DNA from: Candidatus Latescibacterota bacterium | GTDB lineage: Bacteria > Krumholzibacteriota > Krumholzibacteriia > JACNKJ01 | DNA: 64,000 bases | NCBI GenBank assembly: GCA_020633725.1 | Contig: JACKDC010000001.1 | Coordinates: 496,001-560,000, forward strand | Reading direction: 5' to 3' | Part shown: in pieces, positions 49,992 to 57,606 of the stretch | Layout: each line of letters starts with the position of its first letter | How positions within the stretch are numbered: position 1 is the first letter of the stretch | Made by a program: the position numbers and the translations under genes | The notes under the pieces: model-generated | Told to the model about the DNA's origin: nothing | What the model saw: the letters and a program-made list of their open reading frames with translations, nothing else | Database searches by the model: none

Positions 49992-51781
49992 GCCTGCTCC
50001 CTCTCGGCGCCGTCGTCCGCCGTCGCGCCGGCGGCGCCGAGCTCGTCCTCCAGGAGCTGGCGCTCGTGTAGGCGGCTGTAGAGCCCGCCCGCGACGAGCA
50101 GGCTGGCGTGGTCGCCGCGCTCGACGATGCGGCCGCCGTCCATCACCAGGATCTGCTGGCAGTGGCGCACGGTGGAGACGCGATGGCTGACCAGGATCAG
50201 GCTGCGCCCGCGCGTGCCGGCGCGCAGCGCCGCGAGGATGCGCTCCTCGGTGTGCGTGTCCACGCTGGCGAAGGGGGCGTCGAGGATGAGCAAGCCCGCG
50301 TCCTTGAGCAACGCGCGGGCGAGGCTCACGCGCTGCTGCTGGCCGCCGGAGAGGTTCACGCCGCGCTCGCCGATGGGCGTGTCCCAGCCCTTGGGAAAGC
50401 CGAGGATCTCGTCGAGGACGCCGGCGTCCTTCGCCGCGGCGTCGCGCAGCGCGGGGTCGATGCCCAGGTCGCCCTGGCGCAGGTTGGCGTCGAGGCTCTC
50501 GCTGAAGAGCAGCGGCTCCTGGGGCGCCCAGGCGATGGACGCGCGCAGCTGGGCGAGCGGGAGCGTGGTGACGTCGCGCCCCGCCAGCAGGATGCTCCCC
50601 GGCGGGGGATCCAGCAGGCGCGGAATGAGCCGCAGGAGCGTGGTCTTGCCGCTGCCGGTCAGGCCCACGATGCCGAGGGTCTCCCCCGCGGGCAGGCGCA
50701 GGTCGATGTCGTGCAGGACGGCGTGCTCCCCGTAGGCGAAGTGCAGATGGCGGATCTCCAGATCGCCGCGCAGGGGCGCGTCCTGCGGCGACGGCGCGGG
50801 CCCGGCAATGGCCGGCTCCTGGTCCAGCACCGCGAGCATGCGCGCCCAGGAGGCGCTGCCGCGCTGGATGATGCCCGTCACCCAGCCCAGGGCGGCCATG
50901 GGCCAGCTCAGGCGGATCATGTACTGGATGAAGGTGACGAGCTGGCCCAGGGTGATCCGGCCCTCGCCCACGGCGCGCCCGCCGTAGAAGAGGATCAGGA
51001 CGATCGCCGCGCCGCTCAGCAGGCGGAGCGTCGGCATGAAGAGGGCCATCATGCGGTAGAGCTTCAGGTTCGCGTGATAGTAGGCCCAGCCCTCCGCTTC
51101 GAAGCGCCGCTGCTCGCCCTCCTCGCGGCCGAAGGCCTTCACCACGCGGATGCCCGAGAAGTTCTCCTGCACGCGCGTGCTGAGGCGGCTGAACTGCTCC
51201 TGGATGCGGGTGAAGCCGTGGTGGAAGCGGCTGCTGATGAGGTAGATCAGCACGCTGAGCACCGGGAGCGGGGCGAGGCCGAGCAGGGTGAGCTTGCCGT
51301 CGATGACGAACATCAGCGCGAGGGTCATGATGAGCGCCGTCGCGGTGTTGATCGTGTACATGATGCCCGGGCCGAGGAGCATGCGGACGGCGTTCAGGTC
51401 GCTGCCGGCGCGGGCCATGAGGTCGCCCACGGGGGTGCGCTGGTAGTAGGGGGGATCCAGGGTCAGGAGGTGGGCGAAGAAGTCGTCGCGCAGCTCGAAC
51501 TCGATCTCGCGGCTGGCGCCGATCAGCAGCCAGCGCATGCCGAACATGAAGGCGCCGCCGGCGAGGGAGAGTCCGGTGAGCGCGAGCACGTTGCGCGTCA
51601 GGAAGCCGTCGGGGAGACCGGCGCCGCCGGCGTGGGCGCGCTGCAGGACGTCCACGATGTGTCCCACCAGCCAGGGCACGGCCGTGGCGGCGAGGTTCGA
51701 GAGCAGCAGGCAGAGGACGCCGAGCGCGTAGCGTCCCCGGCGGCGTGCCAGGTAGGGCATCAGTCGCAACAGGGCGCGGAT
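49988..51781 (-). CDS. ABC exporter half-transporter with degenerate Walker B, probable ATC start
   Basis: 597 residues if started at ATC 51781, which follows GGAGGTG (51792-51786) at the normal distance; TTG 51769 and ATG 51760 are in frame but lie 16 and 25 bases from that site. Six membrane helices, then an ATPase with Walker A GLTGSGKTT, Q-loop APQEPLLFS, a perfect signature LSGGQQQR, but Walker B LLILDAPF, where the catalytic Glu is Ala. H-loop VSHRVSTV is intact. Together with the downstream gene it forms an asymmetric heterodimer of the TM287/288 or LmrCD type. Confidence 0.92.
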   Translation of the reverse strand: MRALLRLMPYLARRRGRYALGVLCLLLSNLAATAVPWLVGHIVDVLQRAHAGGAGLPDGFLTRNVLALTGLSLAGGAFMFGMRWLLIGASREIEFELRDDFFAHLLTLDPPYYQRTPVGDLMARAGSDLNAVRMLLGPGIMYTINTATALIMTLALMFVIDGKLTLLGLAPLPVLSVLIYLISSRFHHGFTRIQEQFSRLSTRVQENFSGIRVVKAFGREEGEQRRFEAEGWAYYHANLKLYRMMALFMPTLRLLSGAAIVLILFYGGRAVGEGRITLGQLVTFIQYMIRLSWPMAALGWVTGIIQRGSASWARMLAVLDQEPAIAGPAPSPQDAPLRGDLEIRHLHFAYGEHAVLHDIDLRLPAGETLGIVGLTGSGKTTLLRLIPRLLDPPPGSILLAGRDVTTLPLAQLRASIAWAPQEPLLFSESLDANLRQGDLGIDPALRDAAAKDAGVLDEILGFPKGWDTPIGERGVNLSGGQQQRVSLARALLKDAGLLILDAPFASVDTHTEERILAALRAGTRGRSLILVSHRVSTVRHCQQILVMDGGRIVERGDHASLLVAGGLYSRLHERQLLEDELGAAGATADDGAEREQA

Positions 51782-51804
51782 GGGTCACCTCCGGGAAGGG
51801 GGGT

Positions 51805-51833
51805 AGTCTAGGCGGCTGGCCCGCCGCCTGCAA
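51805..51833 (-). promoter_or_regulatory. Sigma-70 promoter of the ABC exporter pair
   Basis: On the minus strand TTGCAG (51833-51828), 17 bp, TAGACT (51810-51805). The start site should lie near 51798, leaving a short leader that contains GGAGGTG and then ATC CGC GCC. Confidence 0.6.
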
Positions 51834-51872
51834 GGCGTGGAAACGGGGTCCGGGGCGGTCCGCTTTTCGGGG

Positions 51873-51901
51873 TGGACAGCGGCCGACCGCGGCACTATCG
51901 T
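51873..51901 (+). promoter_or_regulatory. Sigma-70 promoter of tatA
   Basis: TGGACA (51873-51878), 17 bp, TATCGT (51896-51901). Transcription should begin near 51908, inside the palindrome at 51903-51916. Confidence 0.5.
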
Positions 51902-51902
51902 T

Positions 51903-51916
51903 GAAACTGCAGTTTC
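51903..51916 (+). promoter_or_regulatory. 14-bp perfect palindrome, candidate operator of tatA
   Basis: GAAACTGCAGTTTC is self-complementary over all 14 bases. It directly follows the -10 element and covers the predicted start site of the tatA transcript, the classic place for a repressor. No regulator gene is adjacent, so the binding protein is unknown. Confidence 0.45.
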
Positions 51917-51956
51917 GCATCCACTTGCACGGCTCGCGACGCGAGCGGGAGTTGCC

Positions 51957-52163
51957 ATGTTCGCCTTCATGGGTCAATGGGAGATCGCCCTCGTGGTGCT
52001 GGCTCTGCTGCTGCTGTTCGGCGGCCGCAAGATCCCCGAGCTGGCCCGTGGCCTGGGGTCGGGCATCCGTGAATTTCGCCAGGGAATGTCCGGCAAGGAC
52101 GAGAACGACCAGCTCCCCAAGGGGCGCGGCGACGGGGCCGGCGGGCCCGGCTCCAAGGACTAG
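51957..52163 (+). CDS. tatA: Sec-independent translocase subunit TatA
   Basis: 68 residues from the ATG at 51957 with GGGAG upstream. Typical TatA: a short N-terminus with MGQWEIALVVLALLLLFGG as the single membrane helix, the FGGRKIPELARGLGSG hinge and amphipathic helix (GIREFRQGM), and a charged, Gly-rich tail. It forms the twin-arginine pore with TatC, which is not in the window. Three bases after its stop the next gene starts in the same frame at a CTG. Confidence 0.93.
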   Translation: MFAFMGQWEIALVVLALLLLFGGRKIPELARGLGSGIREFRQGMSGKDENDQLPKGRGDGAGGPGSKD

Positions 52164-52166
52164 GCC

Positions 52167-52853
52167 CTGAGCCTCTCGCTGCGCAGCCCGCGGCTCATCA
52201 CCCTTCTGCTCCTCATCGCCTCGGCGACGTCGGCTCGGGCGGAGCTCGCGGCTCCCTCGCGCCTCCATTCGCACTGGCTGCTGGGGCGCGGCCTCCTTCA
52301 CCGTGGCGGCCGGGCGGAGCTGCGACTCCTGGACGGCGACCGGGTCTCGGCGGCCCTGACCTTGCCGCCGGTGGCGCTCGCGCCGCGCCGCCAGTTCCTC
52401 CTGCGGGAGGGCGCAGCCCTGCTGGACTGGACCGAACCTGCCGGCGCCCGCTCCCTGCTGGCCCCGCGGGGCGATCTGCGCGGCGTGCTGGCGGCGCTGC
52501 CGCCGACGGCGCTGGCTGCGCTCCTCCTCGGCGACGGCCCCGCCCTCACGGCCTGCCTCGAGGGCGCGGTCCCGGGGCCCGCCGGCGGGGCGCTGCGGGA
52601 AGCGCGGGGGCGTCTCGGGGGACATCCGGCCACTCTGCGGCTGCGGGGCGGCCGGGCGCGCGCGCTGGACTGGGACCTGCCGCAGGGCAGGGTCGTCCTG
52701 CACTGGCCGGCGCTGGCCCCAGGCGCGAGGGCGGTCCTGCGCGTGGCCCTGCCCGACGGCAGCTGGCTGCGGGTTCAGAGCCGCTTGCGCCCGGCGCCGG
52801 CGCTCGGCCCCGAGGACTGGCTTTTTCTGGGTGACGACGGGAACCCTCCGTGA
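52167..52853 (+). CDS. Secreted protein of unknown function, probable CTG start
   Basis: 228 residues if started at CTG 52167, 3 bases after the tatA stop and 6-7 bases after AAGGA. The opening residues form an obvious signal peptide (LITLLLLIASATSARA). The first ATG/GTG/TTG in the frame is TTG 52362, after about 65 codons, which would delete that signal peptide. The mature part is Leu/Arg/Gly-rich, with GRAELRLLDGDRVSAAL and ATLRLRGGRARALDW-type strands and a C-terminal VALPDGSWLRVQSRL. The family is not recognised; it might be a flagellar P-ring assembly FlgA-like or SAF-like domain, but I cannot show that. Confidence 0.65.
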   Translation: MSLSLRSPRLITLLLLIASATSARAELAAPSRLHSHWLLGRGLLHRGGRAELRLLDGDRVSAALTLPPVALAPRRQFLLREGAALLDWTEPAGARSLLAPRGDLRGVLAALPPTALAALLLGDGPALTACLEGAVPGPAGGALREARGRLGGHPATLRLRGGRARALDWDLPQGRVVLHWPALAPGARAVLRVALPDGSWLRVQSRLRPAPALGPEDWLFLGDDGNPP

Positions 52854-52862
52854 GGACGGGGT

Positions 52863-52878
52863 GTTGCTCAGCAGCAAC
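52863..52878 (+). other. Small hairpin before the ECF sigma gene
   Basis: GTTGCT (52863-52868) pairs perfectly with AGCAAC (52873-52878) around CAGC. It lies between the stop of the preceding gene and the sigma factor start. It has no T-run, so it may be a leader structure or a binding site rather than a terminator. Confidence 0.4.
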
Positions 52879-52901
52879 CCCTGACCATCTCGGAGAGAGA
52901 C

Positions 52902-53543
52902 ATGATGCTAGCATGGAAACGTCAGGAGGGGCAGGGCGTGCCCACCGATGAGGATCTCATCCTGGCCGTCCAGGCCGGCGACAAGCGCGCTTTCGACGAG
53001 TTGGTCGGCCGCTTCAAGATGCGCCTGTACAACTTCGTCCTGCGCATGGTCGCCGACCCGGATCTGGCGGAGGAAATCACGCAGGACGCCTTTGTCCGCG
53101 CCTACATCAACGCGGACAAGTACCGGACCATCGCCAAGTTCAGCACCTGGCTCTACACCATCGCGATCAACCTGGTGCGCAACCACGCGCGCCGCGCCAA
53201 GCGCAGCCCGATCTCGCGGATGCCGCTGATCGGCAAGGGCGAGGACAAGGTCGAGATGGAAGCGCCGGACCTCGGCGACCTCCAGGACGTGGACCTGGAG
53301 CGCCGGGAACAGCGTCGGTTTATCGAGGAGATCATGGTCAAGATTCCCGCGCACTACCGGGAACCCTTCGTTCTCCGCGAAGTTCACGACCTCAGCTACG
53401 AAGAAATCGCGGCGGCCACGGGCCTCAAGCTCGGCACCGTGCGCAGCCGCATCAACCGGGCTCGCGCCCATTTCCGGAAGCAGTGGTTGGCTCGCTTCGA
53501 AGACGACAACGCCCGCACGGCGGATGGAGGCCCCCTGCAATGA
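52902..53543 (+). CDS. ECF-type RNA polymerase sigma factor
   Basis: 213 residues from the ATG at 52902 (GGAGAG upstream); GTG 52938 with AGGAGG before it is an alternative that removes 12 residues. Region 2: FDELVGRFKMRLYNFVLRMVADPDLAEEITQDAFVRAY in pieces (RFKMRLYNFVLRM, EEITQDAFVRAY, FSTWLYTIAINLVRNHARR). Region 4: PAHYREPFVLREVHDLSYEEIA and GLKLGTVRSRINRARAHFRK. A RpoE-like (SigW-type) group IV factor, translationally coupled by ATGA to a zinc-finger anti-sigma factor. Probably responds to envelope stress. Confidence 0.94.
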   Translation: MMLAWKRQEGQGVPTDEDLILAVQAGDKRAFDELVGRFKMRLYNFVLRMVADPDLAEEITQDAFVRAYINADKYRTIAKFSTWLYTIAINLVRNHARRAKRSPISRMPLIGKGEDKVEMEAPDLGDLQDVDLERREQRRFIEEIMVKIPAHYREPFVLREVHDLSYEEIAAATGLKLGTVRSRINRARAHFRKQWLARFEDDNARTADGGPLQ

Positions 53544-54190
53544 ACTGCAAACGCGCCCAGGCTGCGATTTCCCTGTTCCTCGACGAGCGGCTCGACCCCG
53601 CGGGACAGACGCAGCTGAACCGGCACCTGGCCGGCTGCACCGAGTGCACGGCCTATCTCAACGAACTGAAGGAGGGTCTGGCGGCCCTGCACGAACTGCC
53701 GCTGGAGTCTCCGTCCCCCAACTTCGACTGGAATCTGAAGCGCAAGCTGCAGCAGGCCCAGCACGAGGGCTGGCAGTACCGCGACGAGGACGTCGAGCGC
53801 CGCTTCTGGCCGCGCTTCGTGCTCTCGGCGGCGGCGGCCCTGGCCATCGCCCTGGGCGGCGGCGCGCTGGTCTACCGCGCCATGCAGGCGCCGTCGATGT
53901 TCCCGCCGGCGCTGGGCGGCAGCGCTTCGCAGGGCGGTCTCGCCCAGGACAGCGGCGAGGGGTTGCAGATCCCGTCGACGCCGCAGCCCTTCGCGGGCGG
54001 CCTCCAGGAGAGCTCTCGCGGCTTCCAGCCCGTGGGCGGCAGCGACGTGATGCCGCTGCAGGGTCCCGAGCACTGGACCATCCAGGCGGCGGATCCCCGT
54101 CAGGCGATCCTGCTGGAAGGCAAGGCCGCCGAGACCGGCGCTCCGAGCGCCAGCGCCGACAGCCTCGGCGCTCCCGCGACGACGCCCTGA
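53540..54190 (+). CDS. Zinc-finger (ZAS) anti-sigma factor
   Basis: 216 residues; the ATG overlaps the sigma stop codon. N-terminal ZAS domain with the H-x3-C-x2-C motif RHLAGCTECTAYL that holds the sigma factor in the cytoplasm, one membrane helix (about 92-112, VLSAAAALAIALGGGALVY), and an extracytoplasmic Ser/Gly/Pro-rich tail. Typical membrane-bound anti-sigma factor released by regulated proteolysis. Confidence 0.92.
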   Translation: MNCKRAQAAISLFLDERLDPAGQTQLNRHLAGCTECTAYLNELKEGLAALHELPLESPSPNFDWNLKRKLQQAQHEGWQYRDEDVERRFWPRFVLSAAAALAIALGGGALVYRAMQAPSMFPPALGGSASQGGLAQDSGEGLQIPSTPQPFAGGLQESSRGFQPVGGSDVMPLQGPEHWTIQAADPRQAILLEGKAAETGAPSASADSLGAPATTP

Positions 54191-54199
54191 ACCCCGGCG

Positions 54200-54241
54200 G
54201 GGGTGGCGCGAGGCTGGGCTTGCCCGCCCTCGCGCCACCCC
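54200..54241 (+). terminator. Very strong hairpin after the sigma/anti-sigma operon
   Basis: A 14-bp perfect stem (GGGGTGGCGCGAGG at 54200-54213 with its complement at 54228-54241), with an inner GGGC/GCCC stem in the loop. It starts 9 bases after the anti-sigma stop. No T-run follows, so it probably blocks transcription as a hairpin-only terminator and protects the mRNA end. Confidence 0.6.
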
Positions 54242-54274
54242 ATGCGCGCCTCGGCGCTTCCATCAGATGAGCGT

Positions 54275-54303
54275 TTGACCCCACCGCGTCCGGCGCCTAT
54301 TCT
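54275..54303 (+). promoter_or_regulatory. Sigma-70 promoter of the DUF4837 gene, leaderless arrangement
   Basis: TTGACC (54275-54280), 17 bp, TATTCT (54298-54303), then six bases and the ATG at 54310. RNA polymerase should begin at the start codon, which has no Shine-Dalgarno sequence. Confidence 0.68.
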
Positions 54304-54309
54304 GCCTCC

Positions 54310-55344
54310 ATGATCACCTCGCCCCGACGTCTTCGCGCAGCGATTGCCGCGCTCCTTCTCGTCGCGCCGCTTCTGCTCTCCTGCAGCGAGAAGCGCGTGA
54401 TCCCCGCCGTGGGTCCCTACTCCGACGTGTGGATCTTCACCGAGCAGGGCACGCAGACGGACCTGCTCCGGAGCTTCGTCGAGTCGCTCTCGCACCCCAT
54501 CGAGTACGTCTTCGAGGAAGAGAACGAGTTCGACGTCTACGTCCGCGACTTCGAGCAGTTCGAGCACAACCGCGACCGCAAGAACATCGTGCTCTACGCG
54601 CGCGTGGACCGCCAGGGCGGCATGCTCTCGCGGGTGCAGCGCCTGCTGGGCAAGGACATCCTCGCCCGGGTTCGGCGCGAGGGTCAGCTGGTGCTCTACC
54701 GCGAGGATCTCTTCGCGCGCGACCAGGACGTCTACTTCCTGCTGGCCGACGGCGCCGCCGGCGAGGAGCAGCTCTTCACGCGCATGGCGCCGACCCTGCG
54801 CGACCGCATGCGCGACTCCACGCGCGAGCGCCTGCGGGACTATCTGTTGAACGGCCGCGAGAACAAGGGCGGCGGCAAGTACCTGCTGCGGCGCTACGCC
54901 TTCACCCTGCGCTACCCGGCCGAGTACCGGCTGCTGCAGGAGCGTCCCGACCTCGGGGCGATCGAGCTGCACCGGGAGGATCCGAGCCGCGTGATGGGCG
55001 TCTTCTGGCAGGACTGGGACGGCCCGGCGCCCACGGTCGCCGACTCCACCCGCCTGCTGGCCTTTCGCGAGTCGGTGGTGGACACGCTCTACCACGGCGA
55101 CTACCTGCTGCCCGAGGCCAACCAGTTCACCGCGGTGGAGGAGGCCGGACGCAGCGCGCTGCGCCTGCGGGGCATCTGGCAGAACGAGCGGGACATGACC
55201 GGCGGCCCCTTCGTCACCTACTTCTTCCTCGACGAGCACCGCCACCGCCTGCTCGCCCTCGACCTGCTCCTCTACGCGCCGGGCATGGCCAAGCATCCCT
55301 TCATGCGGGAGCTCGAGGCGCTGGCCACGACCTTCCGCTACTGA
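54310..55344 (+). CDS. DUF4837 family lipoprotein
   Basis: 344 residues with a lipoprotein signal (LLLSC, Cys25). The body matches the DUF4837 pattern: an N-terminal SDVWIFTEQGTQTDLLRSFV region, RDFEQFEHNRDRKNIVLYARV mid-protein, and the C-terminal GGPFVTYFFLDEHRHRLLALDLLLYAPG followed by MRELEALATTFRY. DUF4837 proteins are envelope lipoproteins typical of Bacteroidota and relatives; no activity is known. The stop overlaps the aroB ATG, so both genes form one unit. Confidence 0.85.
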   Translation: MITSPRRLRAAIAALLLVAPLLLSCSEKRVIPAVGPYSDVWIFTEQGTQTDLLRSFVESLSHPIEYVFEEENEFDVYVRDFEQFEHNRDRKNIVLYARVDRQGGMLSRVQRLLGKDILARVRREGQLVLYREDLFARDQDVYFLLADGAAGEEQLFTRMAPTLRDRMRDSTRERLRDYLLNGRENKGGGKYLLRRYAFTLRYPAEYRLLQERPDLGAIELHREDPSRVMGVFWQDWDGPAPTVADSTRLLAFRESVVDTLYHGDYLLPEANQFTAVEEAGRSALRLRGIWQNERDMTGGPFVTYFFLDEHRHRLLALDLLLYAPGMAKHPFMRELEALATTFRY

Positions 55345-56462
55345 TGCGAAGCCTCCAGGTGGCGCTGGGCGCCCGCAGCTATCCGATCCATCTCGGCCGC
55401 GACCTCGACCCCGCGCTGCTGGCCGACGCCCTCGCCGGCCGCCCCGCGGTGGCCCTGGTGGACGCCCAGGTGGCCGCCGTGCAGGGGCCGCGCCTGGACG
55501 CGCTGCTGGGCGGGCGGCCCCGCCTCACGGTCCCCTCGGGCGAGGGGACCAAGACCCTGGCCCAGCTGGAGCGCCTGGCGCGCGAGCTGATCGCGCTGGG
55601 CCTCGGCCGCGACGGGGCGCTGGTCGCGGTGGGCGGGGGCGTCTGCGGCGACCTGGGCGGCTTCCTGGCCGCGAGCTATCTGCGGGGCATCCCCTTCGTG
55701 CAGGTCCCCACCACGGTGCTCGCCCAGGTTGACGCGAGCGTGGGGGGCAAGGTCGCCGTGAACCTGCCGGGGGCCAAGAACAGCCTCGGCGCCTTCCACC
55801 AGCCCCTGGCCGTGCTGGCCGACCTGGGCTTTCTCGACACGCTGCCCCGGCGCGAGCGCGCCGCGGGGCTGGCGGAGCTGGCCAAGATGGCGGCCACCCT
55901 GGACGCCGACCTGCTCGCCGCACTCGAGCAGGCGGGGGAGTCGCTGCTGGATCCGCGTTCGCCAGCGCTGCCCGACGCGCTGCTTCGCGGCTGCGCGCTC
56001 AAGGCGGCGGTCGTGGCCGAGGACGAGCGCGAGGCGGGGCGAAGGGCCATCCTCAACTTCGGCCACACGCTGGCCCACGCCCTGGAGGGCGCGACGCTGG
56101 CGGGCACGCCGGTCGCCGCGGGCGAGGCGCCGCTGCTGCACGGGGAGGCGGTGGCCATCGGGATGCTCTTTGCGCTGCGGCTCGGCGCGGCCCTGGGCGT
56201 GACCGCCGCGGAGGGCGCGGAGCCGCGTCTGGCCCGCCTGCTCGCGCGGTGGTCGCTGCCCCTGCGGCCGGCCGCCGGCGCCGACGCGCAGGCTCTCGTC
56301 CGGCTGATGGGCAGCGACAAGAAACGCCGCGGCGGCGCGCTGCGCTTCGTCCTGCTCGAGGACTGGGGACGCAGCCGCCATGGCGTGGAAGTGGCCCCGG
56401 AGAGTGTGGAGCGGGCCCTCGTCGATTTCCTCCTCGCCGTGCCGGACACGGAAATGCGTTGA
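55344..56462 (+). CDS. aroB: 3-dehydroquinate synthase
   Basis: 372 residues; ATG shares its A with the upstream TGA. NAD- and zinc-dependent: PSGEGTKTLAQLERL, VAVGGGVCGDLGGFLAASYLRGIPFVQVPTTVLAQVDASVGGK in parts, AVNLPGAKNSLGAFHQP, and the metal ligands including His in NFGHTLAHALE and LHGEAVAIGM. Makes 3-dehydroquinate, the substrate of AroQ encoded just downstream. Confidence 0.96.
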   Translation: MRSLQVALGARSYPIHLGRDLDPALLADALAGRPAVALVDAQVAAVQGPRLDALLGGRPRLTVPSGEGTKTLAQLERLARELIALGLGRDGALVAVGGGVCGDLGGFLAASYLRGIPFVQVPTTVLAQVDASVGGKVAVNLPGAKNSLGAFHQPLAVLADLGFLDTLPRRERAAGLAELAKMAATLDADLLAALEQAGESLLDPRSPALPDALLRGCALKAAVVAEDEREAGRRAILNFGHTLAHALEGATLAGTPVAAGEAPLLHGEAVAIGMLFALRLGAALGVTAAEGAEPRLARLLARWSLPLRPAAGADAQALVRLMGSDKKRRGGALRFVLLEDWGRSRHGVEVAPESVERALVDFLLAVPDTEMR

Positions 56463-56488
56463 CCGTCCGGCCCGGGCTCTGCTAGCGT
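56459..56488 (+). promoter_or_regulatory. Sigma-70 promoter of the TPR-aroQ-accB unit
   Basis: TTGACC (56459-56464) includes the aroB stop codon; 18 bp later comes TAGCGT (56483-56488) with a TG extension. Start expected near 56495, about 50 bases before the TTG start. The leader is AT-rich for this genome. Confidence 0.55.
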
Positions 56489-56543
56489 TGATTGCCTAGA
56501 AGTCGTGTAATCGTATAGGCTTAGGATATCCAAGGGGTTGCGC

Positions 56544-57140
56544 TTGCCAGTTCCAGCACGATCCAAGCTCGTCCAGCGCGACAGGGACCAGGGCCGGGAG
56601 GCCCTCGAGTCGCGCTTCGCCCGGGGCGAGCGGACGCTCTTCGTCCCCCTGGCCGAGCTGGCGCGCCGCGACGGGCGCCTGGCCGAGGCGGCGGCGTTGC
56701 TGGAGCAGGGGCTGGAGGAGTGCCCCCGGCGCGTGTCGGCCTGGGTGCAGCTCGCGCGGCTGCGCGCCCAGGAGGGCCGCATGGACGAGGCGCTCCGGCA
56801 CTACCGCCATGTTCTCGAGGCCCTGGATCCGCAGAACCTGCCGGCGCTGCGGGCCCTGACGGCCAGCAGCCTGGCCGCGGGGGACGTGGACGCGGCGCGG
56901 CGGCTTCTCGAGGCCTGGTCCGCGCAGGACCCCGAGGATCCCGAGCTGGCGGATCTGCTGGAGGAGCTGGAGGCGATGGGCGCGGCCGATCCCTCGCCGC
57001 CCGTCCCTCGCGCGCCGGGGTTGATGGAGCTGAGCCTGGCCGAACTCGAGCCCGCCTACCTGCGCGCGCCGTCCCCCGACGATCCGGATGCCTGGGCGGG
57101 CGCGGACCCGCAGCGGGCCGGCGGCGAGCGGACGGGATGA
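56544..57140 (+). CDS. TPR-repeat protein
   Basis: 198 residues from TTG 56544, six bases after AAGGGG; TTG 56538 is too close to that site. Two to three tetratricopeptide-like repeats (FVPLAELARRDGRLAEAAALLEQGLEECP-type pieces, LRHYRHVLEALDPQNLPAL, ASSLAAGDVDAARRLL), then an acidic and Pro-rich C-terminal tail. A protein-protein interaction module; no partner is evident. Coupled to aroQ by ATGA. Confidence 0.78.
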   Translation: MPVPARSKLVQRDRDQGREALESRFARGERTLFVPLAELARRDGRLAEAAALLEQGLEECPRRVSAWVQLARLRAQEGRMDEALRHYRHVLEALDPQNLPALRALTASSLAAGDVDAARRLLEAWSAQDPEDPELADLLEELEAMGAADPSPPVPRAPGLMELSLAELEPAYLRAPSPDDPDAWAGADPQRAGGERTG

Positions 57141-57574
57141 CGCGCATCCTCGTCCTCCAGGGACCGAACCTGAACCTGCTGGGCACGCGGGAGCCGGAGG
57201 TCTACGGCGCCCGCGACCTGAGCACGGTGCAGGCCGACCTCGAGCGCTGGGCGTCGGCCCGCGGCGTCGCGCTCGAGTTCCTGCAGTCGAACCACGAGGG
57301 GGCGCTCATCGACGCCCTGCAGCAGGCGGCGGGGCGCTGCGACGGCGCCGTCCTGAACCCCGGCGGCTTCAGCCACAGCAGCGTGGCGCTGCGGGACTGC
57401 ATCGCGGGCCTCGCGCTGCCGGTGGTGGAGGTGCATCTGAGCAACCTCCACGCGCGCGAGCCCTGGCGGCAGCGCTCCCTCACGGGCGCGGCGGCGAAGG
57501 GGATCATCAGCGGCTTCGGCGAGGAGAGCTACCGGCTCGCCATCCTTCACCTGGCGGGTCTGGCCGAGGACTAG
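57137..57574 (+). CDS. aroQ: Type II 3-dehydroquinate dehydratase
   Basis: 145 residues; the ATG overlaps the previous stop. ILVLQGPNLNLLGTREPEVYG at the N-terminus holds the catalytic Arg and Tyr; QSNHEGALIDALQ, LNPGGFSHSSVALRD and EVHLSNLHAREPWR complete the active site, and GFGEESYRLA ends the fold. Dehydrates 3-dehydroquinate. The aroB-aroQ pair complements aroC-aroK at 12.7-14.4 kb. Confidence 0.96.
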   Translation: MTRILVLQGPNLNLLGTREPEVYGARDLSTVQADLERWASARGVALEFLQSNHEGALIDALQQAAGRCDGAVLNPGGFSHSSVALRDCIAGLALPVVEVHLSNLHAREPWRQRSLTGAAAKGIISGFGEESYRLAILHLAGLAED

Positions 57575-57606
57575 CGGCGCCCGGCGCCGCAGGCAAGGGA
57601 GAGAGC

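Noticed and set aside
51957..52853. Single gene encoding a TatA fusion
   Set aside because: A clear TAG at 52161-52163 ends tatA at the usual length, and a full signal peptide follows it, which is not expected inside a fusion. Kept only as an alternative in the CTG-start finding.
52839..52866. Autoregulatory ECF promoter (GGGAAC plus a downstream -10) before the sigma gene
   Set aside because: GGGAAC at 52839 fits a -35, but the region 16-17 bp on has no recognisable ECF -10.
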